Assembly: GCA_027036775.1 (NCBI GenBank)
Contig: JALWDS010000004.1
Span: 62,001-126,000, forward strand
Length of the DNA: 64,000 nt
Source: Archaeoglobaceae archaeon
GTDB lineage: Archaea; Halobacteriota; Archaeoglobi; Archaeoglobales; Archaeoglobaceae
Reading direction: 5' to 3'
Shown here piece by piece: positions 15,688 to 24,166 of the stretch. The position numbers and the translations under genes were made by a program. The stretch's first letter is position 1; every line of letters begins with the position of its first letter. Below the pieces are notes generated by a model. That model had not been told where the DNA came from, ran no database searches, and worked only from the letters and a program-made list of their open reading frames with translations.

Positions 15688-16728
15688 ATGAGAACGATAT
15701 ATTGGGAGGACAACGCTGTAAAGCTTATAGACCAAACCCTTTTGCCAGACAGGTTCGAGATTTTAACCTGTAGGAGCGTTGATGAACTCGCAGACGCCAT
15801 AAAGAGGTTATCGGTTAGAGGTGCCCCAGCTTTGGAGGCGAGCGGTGCCTACGGAATAGCTTTGGCTTGTTACGAAAGGGAATTCAAAGACGTCGATGAG
15901 TTAAAGGAGCACGTTAAGGAGAGGGCAAAGCTTTTGTCTTCAACGAGACCTACCGCTGTAAACCTCTTCTACGGAATAGAGAGGGTTTTGAAGGTGGTTC
16001 TATCTTCCAACGATGTCGAAGAGGCTAAAAAGAGGGCTTTGGAGGAGGCTGAAAAGATAGCTGAAGAGGATGTAAGGAGAAACAAGCTCATCGGGAAGTA
16101 TGGGGCTGAGCTTTTGGAAGATGGAGATACGGTTCTAACCTACTGCAACACGGGTAGACTTGCAACCGTCGATTGGGGCACCGCTTTGGGTGTAATAAGG
16201 AGTGCGATCGAGCAGGGTAAAAGGGTTAGGGTCATCGCATGCGAAACCCGACCATTGAATCAGGGTTCGCGCTTAACGTGCTGGGAGTTGATGAGGGACG
16301 GAATAGACGTGACTCTGATTGCGGACAACATGGTCGGAATAGTTATGCAGAGGAGAATGGTTGACAAGGTCATAGTTGGAGCGGATAGGATAGTTAGGGA
16401 CGGTGTTTTCAACAAGATAGGAACCTACACGGTCGCAATAGTTGCGAAAGAGCACGGAGTTCCCTTCTACGTCGCTGCACCCCTCACAACCTTCGATTGG
16501 GAAAGGAGCGTGAAGGATGTCGTTATAGAGGAGAGGAACAGAGAGGAACTTATCTACTGCCACATAAAGTGTAAAAAATCTTTCATAGCTCCGAAAGACG
16601 TTAAGGTTTTCAATCCGGCATTCGATGCAACCCCTCTAAGCTACGTCACAGCCTTTATAACGGAGAGGGGTGTCGTGTATCCACCTTACGAAGAAAACGT
16701 TCCGAAGGTTTTGGAGGGAAAGTCATGA
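15688..16728 (+). CDS. mtnA: S-methyl-5-thioribose-1-phosphate isomerase
   Basis: MtnA isomerises methylthioribose-1-phosphate to the ribulose form in methionine salvage. The blocks seen are RGAPALEASGAYGIA, TYCNTGRLATVDWGTALG (catalytic Cys region), CETRPLNQGSRLTCWEL and VGADRIVRDGVFNKIGTY (catalytic Asp). ATG 15688 (MRTIYWEDNAVKLIDQT) matches the family N-terminus; the track start at 15673 adds five residues and is also possible. A TATA-like acattaaaaagc lies upstream, in the former element. A related ribose-1,5-bisphosphate isomerase role is less likely given the MtnA motifs. Confidence 0.9.
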   Translation: MRTIYWEDNAVKLIDQTLLPDRFEILTCRSVDELADAIKRLSVRGAPALEASGAYGIALACYEREFKDVDELKEHVKERAKLLSSTRPTAVNLFYGIERVLKVVLSSNDVEEAKKRALEEAEKIAEEDVRRNKLIGKYGAELLEDGDTVLTYCNTGRLATVDWGTALGVIRSAIEQGKRVRVIACETRPLNQGSRLTCWELMRDGIDVTLIADNMVGIVMQRRMVDKVIVGADRIVRDGVFNKIGTYTVAIVAKEHGVPFYVAAPLTTFDWERSVKDVVIEERNREELIYCHIKCKKSFIAPKDVKVFNPAFDATPLSYVTAFITERGVVYPPYEENVPKVLEGKS

Positions 16729-17591
16729 GGATTCATCCGATGTGTCCCTCTTGCCTACTTAACAGAGCATACGTTGAGAGCAGATTCGTTACGGACGATG
16801 AAGATTTGATATTCAAAGCCGTAGGAGAGGCTTTGAAGGTCTTGGCCAATAGATACTTCACGAGGGGTATAAACGCACACATCGCCACTGAGATGCACAG
16901 AAGGGTTTACGAGGTTTTGGGGGTTGAAGACCCCTACAAGATGGTTAAAGAAAAAGCAAACAGGGTTGCAATGGAAAACTTACCAGTTATAAAGGCCTTC
17001 GTAGAAAACCAGAAAGACGTTTTCAAATCTTCTGCTGTGGCATCTATAATAGCGAACACGTTCGATTACGGTGTCATGGGGCACGAAGTTGAGGATGAGG
17101 ACTTTTTGACGTTCTTCATAAGGGAGTTCAAGAGGGGTTTGAAGATAGACGATCTCGACGAGATCAGGGAGCTTTGCAGGGGAAAGGTATGCTACTTGAC
17201 GGACAACTGCGGTGAGATAGTTATAGACACGCTCTTCATGAGGGAGATTAAGAAGATTTGCGAGAGACTTACCGTCGTTGTTAGAGGGAAACCCATAATA
17301 AGCGACGCAACCCTCGAAGACGCTTTAGCTGTTGGTGTTGACAAGATTGCGGATGAGATACTCACCAACGGAAAGGGGGCGATTGGAATAATAGAGGAGG
17401 AACTTCCAAACGATACTCTGGAAAGGCTTGAGAGGGCGGATGTAATAATAGCGAAGGGAATGGCAAACTACGAAAGCCTATCGGAAAGCAGATTCAAACC
17501 CATAGCCTTCCTACTTAAGGCCAAATGCTTGCCCGTTGCGAGAGACGTTGGCGTTGACGTTGGAGATATGGTTGCCATGCTCAGACGATAA
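16725..17591 (+). CDS. DUF89 damage-control phosphatase family protein
   Basis: The 288-residue protein has the archaeal DUF89 features: N-terminal MRIHPMCPSCLLNRA with a Cys pair, a helical N-domain, then YLTDNCGEIVIDTLFM, VVRGKPIISDATLEDA and IAKGMANYESLSE, which hold the metal-binding Asp/Asn residues. The family contains metal-dependent phosphatases proposed to remove damaged phosphometabolites. It overlaps mtnA by 4 bp, so it may clear sugar-phosphate by-products of that pathway (inference). Confidence 0.88.
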   Translation: MRIHPMCPSCLLNRAYVESRFVTDDEDLIFKAVGEALKVLANRYFTRGINAHIATEMHRRVYEVLGVEDPYKMVKEKANRVAMENLPVIKAFVENQKDVFKSSAVASIIANTFDYGVMGHEVEDEDFLTFFIREFKRGLKIDDLDEIRELCRGKVCYLTDNCGEIVIDTLFMREIKKICERLTVVVRGKPIISDATLEDALAVGVDKIADEILTNGKGAIGIIEEELPNDTLERLERADVIIAKGMANYESLSESRFKPIAFLLKAKCLPVARDVGVDVGDMVAMLRR

Positions 17592-17622
17592 GTTAAAATG
17601 TCTAATCGTTAAAATCGCTGAG

Positions 17623-18204
17623 ATGAACGAGTATAGGGAGAGGGCTTTGGTGGAACTATTCAGGGCTTTAGACGGCATATACGGCCCAAATTACGAGTGC
17701 AAATACTACCCATGCCACTTCTACGGACAGGATTGCACCTTCTGTTACTGTCCCTTTTATCCATGCCTGATATACGACTTGGGTGGAGACCTCGTCCTGA
17801 CGGAGGACGGTTACGTTTGGAGTTGTAAGAACTGCACCTACGTTCACGAGAGGGAGGTTGCAGAAGAAATCGTTTACAGACTCGGAGGTTATCCGAAGCA
17901 GAGGTTGGTTGAGGAGGACTGGTTCTTCTACAACAGGATACTTCAGGAGATGCTTTACGGGGAGGAGAGGGGAGTTTGGATGGGTGAATCTTACAACCTC
18001 ATGCCAGCAATTCTCAAAGGCAAGGAGTGCGAGGAAATCGGAGATGTCGAGTTTCTGGCCGTAACGATAGAGGATTTCGAAATAGTCGATGTCAAAAAGA
18101 TAAGGGAATTAAGCGACGCCAGCGGTGAGATATTGATACCCCTAAAGATCGGTGGGGAGCTCTACGGTATCTTAGACGGTAGGAGGGTGGTCTGCAAAAT
18201 CTAA
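17623..18204 (+). CDS. Cysteine-rich small-domain protein
   Basis: The start at ATG 17623 (MNEYRERALVEL) is chosen over 17536, which would overlap the DUF89 gene; a TATA-like agttaaaat lies about 27 bp upstream. The 193-residue product has a dense cysteine cluster in its first 75 residues, around YECKYYPCHFYGQDCTFCYC and SCKNCTYVH, matching the archaeal Cys-rich small domain (PF04071 type). This is followed by a C-terminal alpha/beta region without a known domain. It probably binds metal or an Fe-S centre; the function is unknown. Confidence 0.7.
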   Translation: MNEYRERALVELFRALDGIYGPNYECKYYPCHFYGQDCTFCYCPFYPCLIYDLGGDLVLTEDGYVWSCKNCTYVHEREVAEEIVYRLGGYPKQRLVEEDWFFYNRILQEMLYGEERGVWMGESYNLMPAILKGKECEEIGDVEFLAVTIEDFEIVDVKKIRELSDASGEILIPLKIGGELYGILDGRRVVCKI

Positions 18205-18240
18205 GGAAAACGTAATTAACAACCTCGAAAACCTTCGGGC

Positions 18241-19032
18241 ATGTGGAGAACTTGGTTCGGTGAGGTTGAGGAGAAAAACGGCGAATACGTGGTTAAGAAG
18301 GCTGACGATTTCATAAAAGCCTTTAGAGATGCTGAAAATTTGGAGCCTCTCCCTTTCAACCTTCCAGAAGTCGGATTGAAGGTTTTCAAGTCCGTTGAAG
18401 ATTACTACAAGACCCTGAGGAGAATAGCCATTGAGGTAACGGAGGAGGATGTGGAGAGGGAGTTGAAGAGGGAAGATAGATACGTCATCCTACTCCTAAA
18501 GGCTTTGGACAAGCTCAACGAATCTATAAACATGCTTGAAGAGAAGTTGAGGGATGTGGAAGAGGTGAAGATAAGCGACGTAACTGAAGAGTTTAGGGGA
18601 ACGATTGATAGGCTCAGATCGTTGAGGAAAAAGATAGAGAAGGAAATAGAGGACATAGTAACCAAAATAGCTCCGAACCTCTCCGAAATAGCAGGCCCTC
18701 TGATAACCGCAAGGCTTTTGGAAAAAGCTGGAAGCTTGGAGAGGCTTGCTTTTCTACCGGGTAGCAAGATTCAAATTTTGGGTGCTGAGAAGAGTCTTTA
18801 CAAAGCTCTTGCAAGGATGAGGAGGGGAAAGAGGGCTAAAACTCCAAAGCACGGTATAATCTTCTTGCATCCATTCATAAGGACCTTACCGAAGAAGAAG
18901 AGGGGAAAGATGGCGAGGTTCATGGCTGCAAAGTTAGCAATAGCTGCGAGGCTCGATTACTTCAGAGGAGAGCTCGACGAGAAGTTGGCTGAAGAGGTCA
19001 GAAAGAAGTACGAGGAGTTAAGGAGGAGCTGA
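18241..19032 (+). CDS. Nop5 (Nop56/58-like) C/D box RNP core protein
   Basis: The 263-residue protein is a short archaeal Nop5. It has an N-domain that would bind fibrillarin, a coiled coil (about residues 95-145), and the Nop domain with APNLSEIAGPLITARLLEKA and PGSKIQILGAEKSLYKAL followed by KHGIIF and HPFIRTLP. With L7Ae and fibrillarin it forms the RNP that 2'-O-methylates rRNA and tRNA. The short length matches Archaeoglobus-type Nop5. No fibrillarin gene follows it here; an ASCH gene does. Confidence 0.93.
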   Translation: MWRTWFGEVEEKNGEYVVKKADDFIKAFRDAENLEPLPFNLPEVGLKVFKSVEDYYKTLRRIAIEVTEEDVERELKREDRYVILLLKALDKLNESINMLEEKLRDVEEVKISDVTEEFRGTIDRLRSLRKKIEKEIEDIVTKIAPNLSEIAGPLITARLLEKAGSLERLAFLPGSKIQILGAEKSLYKALARMRRGKRAKTPKHGIIFLHPFIRTLPKKKRGKMARFMAAKLAIAARLDYFRGELDEKLAEEVRKKYEELRRS

Positions 19033-19124
19033 AACCTTTTTCAAAGATTTTTTCAAATACCTAAACAACCCCTTCAGTGAGGTCAACGTTAACACCCCTA
19101 CTTTAAACCGCGTGAGGTGAGGAG

Positions 19125-19484
19125 ATGCGGGGTTTGATAGTCAGAGAGCCCTACGCTTCAATGATAGTCAAGGGGTTGAAGGTTTGGGAGATTAGAAGGA
19201 GGAGAACGAACGTGAGGGGAGAGATATACATAGTGAGCAGAGGATACGTCTTAGGAAAGGTCGAACTCGTTGACGTCTTGGGGCCTTTCACCGTAGAAGA
19301 GCTTTTAAATTACGAGGAAAAGCATAGAGTCAGTTACGAAGACCTCGAGAGCTATGCTAAAGGCTCTAAGCTTTACGCTTGGGTTTTTGAGAGAGCGAAG
19401 GAGTTCGAAAAACCCTTGAAAGTTAGTATTCCCAAGGGGGCGCAGATATGGGTTAGGTTGGATAAATTTGAAGAACAAATCTGA
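19125..19484 (+). CDS. ASCH/PUA-like domain protein
   Basis: This 119-residue protein begins MRGLIVREPYASMIVKGLKVWEIRRRRTNVRGEIYI, the typical ASCH pattern (buried strand, K-WEIR motif, then a strand). ASCH domains are PUA-like folds that bind RNA or hydrolyse modified nucleosides. A GGTGAGGAG ribosome site precedes the ATG. It ends 12 bp before the UPF0200/0201 gene. Confidence 0.8.
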   Translation: MRGLIVREPYASMIVKGLKVWEIRRRRTNVRGEIYIVSRGYVLGKVELVDVLGPFTVEELLNYEEKHRVSYEDLESYAKGSKLYAWVFERAKEFEKPLKVSIPKGAQIWVRLDKFEEQI

Positions 19485-19496
19485 AAATTTCCAGTT

Positions 19497-20453
19497 ATGA
19501 GGGTTATTGCGTTTGTGGGTTTACCTTTGAGTGGAAAGACTACAGCATCTAAGGTCGCTGAGGAGATGGGAATTCCAGTTGTTTGCATGGGAGATGTTGT
19601 TAGGGAAGAGGCTAAGAGGAGAAACCTTCCTTTAACCGATGAGGTTCTTGGTAAAATTGCAAGCGAGTTGAGGGAGAGAGAGGGAATGGATGCGATAGCC
19701 AAGAGGTGCATCCCTCTGATAAGGGAGAGGGGTAGAGATGTGGGGGTTGTTGTGGTCGATGGTGTGAGGGGGATAGCTGAAGTTGAGGCTTTCAAGAGAG
19801 CTTTTGACGACTTTATTCTCATAGCGATAGAATCCCCATTGGAGTTGAGGTTTCAGAGAGCCATAAAGAGAAAGAGGAGTGATGACGTAAAAACTATTGA
19901 GGAGTTGAAGGAGAGAGATGAGAGGGAGCTTTCTTGGAACTTGGGAAAGGCTTTGGAGATAGCGGACTTTACTATTGAAAACACGGGAAGTTTGGAGGAT
20001 TTCAAGGACAAGATTAGGGGAATTCTCGAACAGTTGGCTAAGAAGGTTGAAATTGAGATAGAAACCAAGGTGAACCCGACTGAGGATATGGATAAGGTCG
20101 TTCAAGCTGTGAAAAACCTGTTTCCAGATGCGGATGTAACTATTGAGGGAGAGAATCTTAAAGCTAAGGCTTGGGATTTGAGGAAGTTCAGGGATTTGTT
20201 GAGGAGGCAGAGAATTTTGGATACCGCAAGAACGGAACTTTTGAAGGGTAAGAGCGATAACGAAACAACAGTGTTTTTAAACAAGCAGACCGCATACGTA
20301 GGTAAGGTCAATTTCACAGATGAGAACGCTATTCTCTCACCCATAAGGGTCACGTTCAAGCTCTACGGTATCCCATTTGGTAAGTTCTTGGATTACGTTG
20401 CTCCTCAAACCAAGGCTGGAAAACCCATAAGGGAGGTCGATAGACTGATCTAA
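19497..20453 (+). CDS. UPF0200-UPF0201 fusion (P-loop kinase plus DUF54)
   Basis: The first about 180 residues are a P-loop kinase: GLPLSGKTT (Walker A), CMGDVVREE, VVDGVRGIAEVE and a LID-like RAIKRKRSDD. This is the UPF0200 family, related to adenylate/dephospho-CoA kinases and proposed as the archaeal dephospho-CoA kinase. The last about 140 residues are UPF0201 (IEIETKVNPTEDMDKVVQAV, KQTAYVGKVNF). The fusion is the arrangement of AF_1395 in Archaeoglobus fulgidus. Confidence 0.88.
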   Translation: MRVIAFVGLPLSGKTTASKVAEEMGIPVVCMGDVVREEAKRRNLPLTDEVLGKIASELREREGMDAIAKRCIPLIRERGRDVGVVVVDGVRGIAEVEAFKRAFDDFILIAIESPLELRFQRAIKRKRSDDVKTIEELKERDERELSWNLGKALEIADFTIENTGSLEDFKDKIRGILEQLAKKVEIEIETKVNPTEDMDKVVQAVKNLFPDADVTIEGENLKAKAWDLRKFRDLLRRQRILDTARTELLKGKSDNETTVFLNKQTAYVGKVNFTDENAILSPIRVTFKLYGIPFGKFLDYVAPQTKAGKPIREVDRLI

Positions 20454-20483
20454 AATTATTTATTCTTGAGCATACCTTAAATG

Positions 20484-20556
20484 GGGCTCGTGGGGTAGGT
20501 GGAAATCCTGAGGGGCTTCGGACCCCTCGACCCGGGTTCAACTCCCGGCGAGCCCG
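20484..20556 (+). tRNA. tRNA-Arg (TCG)
   Basis: Acceptor GGGCTCG pairs with CGAGCCC followed by G. The anticodon arm is AGGGG-CTTCGGA-CCCCT with anticodon TCG at 20518-20520, and the T arm is CCGGG-TTCAACT-CCCGG. No intron is needed. An AT-rich attatttat is about 25 bp upstream. Confidence 0.94.
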
Positions 20557-20572
20557 CTTTCGGAGGTGAAAC

Positions 20573-21097
20573 ATGGAGAATCTGGTTAAACTCATGTTCG
20601 AACTGGGAACTTTGAAATTAATTCCTCGCTCGGGATGGTTCAAGGTCGGAATAAAAAATCCGGAGAGCGTTGCGGAGCACAGCTTTAGAACAGCCTTCAT
20701 TTCCGCCCTCATAACCTACTTGGAAACTAAGGACTTCGATAAGGCTTGTAGAGCTTGTTTATTGGGTTTGATACACGACATGGGTGAATCGAGGTCCTTG
20801 GATTTGCATAAGTTGGCGAGGAGATACGTTAAGTTGGAGAAAGAGCCTTTGGAAGATCAGTTAAAAATGCTACCAGAGGACTTTAAAGAGAAGTTGGAGG
20901 AATCTATGAACGAGTTGATGGACTTCGTCAAGGATGCTGATCAGATGGAGCTTCTCCTCCAATCCAAGGAGTATTCCGAAAGTTATCCGTCGGCAAAGCT
21001 CTACACGAAAAACCTGAAGTTTAAGACCGAAACAGCAAAGAAGTTGGCTGAAATCGTTGAAAAATCGGATTGGAGGTGGTGGTTGGAGCTTGAGTAA
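20573..21097 (+). CDS. HD-domain hydrolase (YfbR/HDDC2-like)
   Basis: The 174-residue protein has the HDDC2/YfbR pattern: GWFKVGIKNPESVAEHSFR, LLGLIHDMGES, and a late Asp in VKDADQMELLLQ. Relatives are 5'-deoxynucleotidases that remove phosphate from dNMPs. A GGAGGTGA ribosome site lies a few bases before the ATG, just downstream of tRNA-Arg. Its end overlaps the start of the Mut7-C gene. Confidence 0.85.
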   Translation: MENLVKLMFELGTLKLIPRSGWFKVGIKNPESVAEHSFRTAFISALITYLETKDFDKACRACLLGLIHDMGESRSLDLHKLARRYVKLEKEPLEDQLKMLPEDFKEKLEESMNELMDFVKDADQMELLLQSKEYSESYPSAKLYTKNLKFKTETAKKLAEIVEKSDWRWWLELE

Positions 21098-21569
21098 GTT
21101 TTTGTGCGATAGAATGCTTGGAAAACTTGCAACATGGCTTAGATTGTTTGGCTACGATACACTATACGCTGGTGATTTGGAAGTTGAGGGGGATGAGGAC
21201 TTCTTTTTGATAAACGAGTTTAGGGACAGAATTCTGCTAACGAGGGATAAGGAGCTTTACAACAGAGCTAAGGGATTGAGACCGGTCTTTTTAATAAAAT
21301 CGGATAGACTTGAGGGTCAATTGAGGGAACTTAAAGCTTTGGGAATTAGGTTCGAGCTCAAGATGGATAGGTGTAGCGTGTGCAACACTCCTCTGAGAAA
21401 ACCCACGAGGGAAGAGGCTTTGGAAGTGATGAAGAGAGAAGGGATTAAAGAGGATTTGGCTGAGAAGTTTGATCTCTGGTATTGCGAGAGATGTAAAAAG
21501 CTCTACTGGATGGGTGGACATTGGAAGAACATGAAGAGGTTCCTGAATGAACTGGAGAGAGATAATTGA
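21090..21569 (+). CDS. Mut7-C (DUF82) PIN-like RNase family protein
   Basis: The protein begins at TTG 21090 (SKFLCDRMLGKLATWLRLFG) with GGAGGTGGT about 10 bp upstream; the track ATG 21057 adds residues that overlap the HD gene. The 159-residue Mut7-C protein has a PIN-like N-domain (DRMLGKLATWLRLFGYDT, ILLTRDKELYNRA) and a C-terminal zinc ribbon (CSVCNTPLRKP...WYCERCKKLYWMGGHW). Predicted function is RNA cleavage. It overlaps the HD gene by 8 bp and nth by 23 bp. Confidence 0.85.
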   Translation: MSKFLCDRMLGKLATWLRLFGYDTLYAGDLEVEGDEDFFLINEFRDRILLTRDKELYNRAKGLRPVFLIKSDRLEGQLRELKALGIRFELKMDRCSVCNTPLRKPTREEALEVMKREGIKEDLAEKFDLWYCERCKKLYWMGGHWKNMKRFLNELERDN

Positions 21570-22182
21570 AACGATGGAAAGAATCGGAAGAGAGAGAAAT
21601 GCACCAGTTTATCAAAAGGATTTAAGCAACGAGTTTGAGGTTTTGGTTTCAGCCTTGCTCAGCACGAGGACGAGAGATGAGCAAACTCATAGGGCGGTGG
21701 AGAGGCTATTTTCAGTCGTTAAAGGCCCGGAGGACTTACTAAAGCTTTCAGAAGAGGAGATAGAGGAGTTGATCAAGCCAGTCGGTTTCCATAAGGTTAA
21801 AGCGAGGAATTTGAAGAGGATTGCGGAAATTATCGTTAGAGATTACGAAGGAAAGGTTCCAGAAGAATTTGATGAGCTGTTGAAGTTACCGGGTGTTGGG
21901 AGGAAGGTTGCAAATATCGTTTTGGCTCACATGGGGAAACCCGCTATAGCTGTTGACACACACGTTCACAGGATAGCGAATAGGTTGGGTTTGGTTAAAA
22001 CGAAAAAGCCCGAAGAGACCGAGGAGGAATTAAAAAAGATCGTTCCAAAGGAGTTGTGGGGAAAATTGAACAAAGCCTTCGTCGGTTTCGGTCAAACCGT
22101 TTGCAAACCCCTAAAACCCATGTGCAACGATTGTCCCTTTAAAAGCTTTTGCGAATACTTTAAGAACTTGAAGGAGAAGTGA
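21547..22182 (+). CDS. nth: Endonuclease III (DNA glycosylase/AP lyase)
   Basis: The 211-residue base-excision repair enzyme removes oxidised pyrimidines. It has the helix-hairpin-helix LPGVGRKVANIVLAHM, the catalytic Asp in AVDTHVHRIANRLGL, and a C-terminal [4Fe-4S] cluster C-x6-C-x2-C-x5-C (CKPLKPMCNDCPFKSFC). The usual catalytic Lys position falls in the LSTRTRDEQ-HhH region; in this text the residue after STRTRDEQ is THRAV, so I do not assign the Lys. It sits in a tight cluster with Mut7-C and aIF2-beta. Confidence 0.93.
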   Translation: MNWREIIETMERIGRERNAPVYQKDLSNEFEVLVSALLSTRTRDEQTHRAVERLFSVVKGPEDLLKLSEEEIEELIKPVGFHKVKARNLKRIAEIIVRDYEGKVPEEFDELLKLPGVGRKVANIVLAHMGKPAIAVDTHVHRIANRLGLVKTKKPEETEEELKKIVPKELWGKLNKAFVGFGQTVCKPLKPMCNDCPFKSFCEYFKNLKEK

Positions 22183-22186
22183 TGAC

Positions 22187-22603
22187 ATGTTAAGCTACGA
22201 GGAGTTGCTTGAAAGGGCCTTCAGAGAGTTACCTAAAAAGAAGGTCGTCAAATCGGAGAGGTTTGAGATTCCAAAGGTTAGGGTTCAAAGGGAAGGAAAC
22301 AGGACTATAGTTAAGAACTTTTCACAGATTGCAAAAACTTTGAATAGGGCTGAGGAACACCTCTTCAAGTATCTCGTCCGATCTCTTGGAACGGCGGGAT
22401 TTTTAGAGAGCGGTAGGCTCGTTTTGCAGGGTAAATTTACTCAGGAGGAGATACAGAAAGAGATTGACGATTACACAAGGAGATACGTTATATGTAGGGA
22501 GTGCGGAGCGCCAGATACGGAAATAATAAAGGAGGAGAGAGTTCTAATGATAAGGTGTTTGGCCTGCGGTGCCAAATATCCCGCAAAGGGTCTGCACATT
22601 TAA
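22187..22603 (+). CDS. eif2b: Translation initiation factor aIF2 beta subunit
   Basis: The 138-residue protein carries the aIF2-beta/eIF5 fold (RTIVKNFSQIAKTLNRAEEH, KYLVRSLGTAG) and a C-terminal zinc ribbon (CRECGAPDTEIIKEERVLMI, then RCLACGAKYP). With the alpha and gamma subunits it delivers initiator Met-tRNA to the ribosome. Its length is normal. It follows nth by 4 bp and is convergent with fae-hps. Confidence 0.95.
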   Translation: MLSYEELLERAFRELPKKKVVKSERFEIPKVRVQREGNRTIVKNFSQIAKTLNRAEEHLFKYLVRSLGTAGFLESGRLVLQGKFTQEEIQKEIDDYTRRYVICRECGAPDTEIIKEERVLMIRCLACGAKYPAKGLHI

Positions 22604-22607
22604 TTTT

Positions 22608-23789
22608 TTAGAAGTCAGTCATGATTCTAAACTGATCCGTGTCGGGTTTTTTTAGTGCACTGAGAAACCTCCTTACCGCACCTTCAACATCTTTAGCTCT
22701 GGTTATGGCTCTGCCAACTATTAAGATGTCCGCCCCAGCTGAAATCACTTCTGGAACGTTTTCCTCCCTAATTCCTCCAGCTACGGCAACCAAAACGTTA
22801 AACTTCTCCTTCACGGGCTTTGCCAAATGCCAAGGGGGTTTTGCCTCCTCCTCATCGATAGCCCTATGAAGTTCCACCACATCTGGAAAGACCCCTCTTT
22901 CCTTAATCTTCTCCAACCTCTTTATCGGGTCTTCAACTCCCAGCATGTCCACTATTGCGTAGATTCCAACCTTCTGAGCCTCCTTGATTCCTTCAACGAT
23001 CGTTTTTAAAGGAGCTAAGCCAGAAATGACCACACCGTTGGCCGTAGCATCTACGGCCATTCTCGCCTCAAGCTTTCCGACATCCAACGTCTTGAAGTCT
23101 ATTATGTAGAACGCATGTGGTTTAATTTCTCTCATCTTCAGAACCACATCAGCACCGTATCTTTTGGCCAAGGGAGTTCCAATCTCGTATATTATGTGAT
23201 CGCTCTCTGGAATCTTCCTTAAAACGTTCAAAACCTCATCCAAACTCGTCAAATCGAAAGCAATTTGTAAATACGGCGGATCCCACAGCTTAGTCAGCTT
23301 CCATCCCACGTGAGGATGAACTGCCCTATCCTTCTCCCATAGAACGGTATCGACATCTGGAAATCCGCTCATAGCCCTCTTTATCGCCAACTTCGTTGCG
23401 GAGTAGTTGTAGTAGTATATCTTGTTCTTATCCCTCGCCTTCGGGTGTATGAAGACGCTCACTATTATCACCAAATCCTCAGCCATCTCCTTCGGAATTA
23501 TACCCTCTTCAACCGCATCCGCAATGGCTTTAGCAACTCCCGCTTGGGCCGGGCCGAAAACGAGTTCAGCCTGCTCCAAAGTCTTGACAGTAACTTTAGG
23601 AACTATTACGGCTGGCGGTTTGGTTATAAGATTCGGTCTAAGAACAGCCAAAAGTGGTGTGTGGCCAGCCGAAAGCTGTGACAATGCGTTTGCAAAAGCC
23701 TGACCAACTACACCGTTTTTCTCTCCAATTATCAAGTCTACATGTGCAACCTCGTAACCCTTACCGACCAAAGCCTCTCCAATTCGCAT
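22608..23789 (-). CDS. fae-hps: Bifunctional formaldehyde-activating enzyme / 3-hexulose-6-phosphate synthase
   Basis: The 393-residue fusion has an N-terminal Fae domain (about 1-160: GEALVGKGYEVAHVDLIIG, FANALSQLSAGHTPLLAV) that condenses formaldehyde with tetrahydromethanopterin, and a C-terminal Hps domain (YIIDFKTLDVGKLEARMAVD, VAVAGGIREENVPEVISAG) that links formaldehyde to ribulose-5-phosphate. In archaea lacking the oxidative pentose phosphate route this pathway runs in reverse to make ribulose-5-phosphate and release formaldehyde. A TATA-like ccttaaatg lies about 27 bp upstream on the minus strand. Confidence 0.96.
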   Translation of the reverse strand: MRIGEALVGKGYEVAHVDLIIGEKNGVVGQAFANALSQLSAGHTPLLAVLRPNLITKPPAVIVPKVTVKTLEQAELVFGPAQAGVAKAIADAVEEGIIPKEMAEDLVIIVSVFIHPKARDKNKIYYYNYSATKLAIKRAMSGFPDVDTVLWEKDRAVHPHVGWKLTKLWDPPYLQIAFDLTSLDEVLNVLRKIPESDHIIYEIGTPLAKRYGADVVLKMREIKPHAFYIIDFKTLDVGKLEARMAVDATANGVVISGLAPLKTIVEGIKEAQKVGIYAIVDMLGVEDPIKRLEKIKERGVFPDVVELHRAIDEEEAKPPWHLAKPVKEKFNVLVAVAGGIREENVPEVISAGADILIVGRAITRAKDVEGAVRRFLSALKKPDTDQFRIMTDF

Positions 23790-23884
23790 GGGCGAAAGTT
23801 ATGCGTTCACATTTAAGGTTTTCTTAATGGCACAACTTTTTTATCGTTACCGATTTAAAGTTTTTAATGCAGAAGGGGAGTGCA

Positions 23885-24076
23885 ATGGAGATAATTTTTC
23901 TCGTAGATGAGACTGAAGAGGGATACGTTGCACGGGCATTAGGACACTCTATCTACACCCAGGCGGATAGTTTGGATAAGCTAAAGGAGATGGTGAAAGA
24001 TGCAGTTGAATGCCATTTTGATGAGGGAGAGAGACCAAAGATAATTCGATTGCACATAGTTAAGCAAAGGTTATAA
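23885..24076 (+). CDS. HicB-like antitoxin
   Basis: ATG 23885 follows a GGGGAG ribosome-site-like stretch and gives MEIIFLVDETEEGYVARALG, the usual N-terminal strand of short HicB/UPF0150 proteins; the track ATG at 23867 adds six residues. The 63-residue protein (YTQADSLDKLKEMVKDAVE) has the partial RNase H-like fold but no room for a C-terminal DNA-binding domain. It precedes a HicA-like gene, so the pair is a type II toxin-antitoxin module. Confidence 0.8.
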   Translation: MEIIFLVDETEEGYVARALGHSIYTQADSLDKLKEMVKDAVECHFDEGERPKIIRLHIVKQRL

Positions 24077-24166
24077 TGTTGCATTCGTAACATTTGCAAA
24101 GTCAAAAGCTTTATAAATGGCTCTCCGCTACTAATGTAACAAAAGTCACGAAAGTTGCGGAGAGCC
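24075..24166. promoter_or_regulatory. hicA promoter with two inverted repeats
   Basis: AATGTT-8 nt-AACATT (24075-24094) is followed by a TATA-like tttataaat (24110-24118). A perfect 10-bp inverted repeat, GGCTCTCCGC (24119-24128) and GCGGAGAGCC (24157-24166), has its right arm inside the first codons of hicA. The layout suggests hicA has its own promoter and a protein-binding site or RNA hairpin at its start. Confidence 0.5.
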
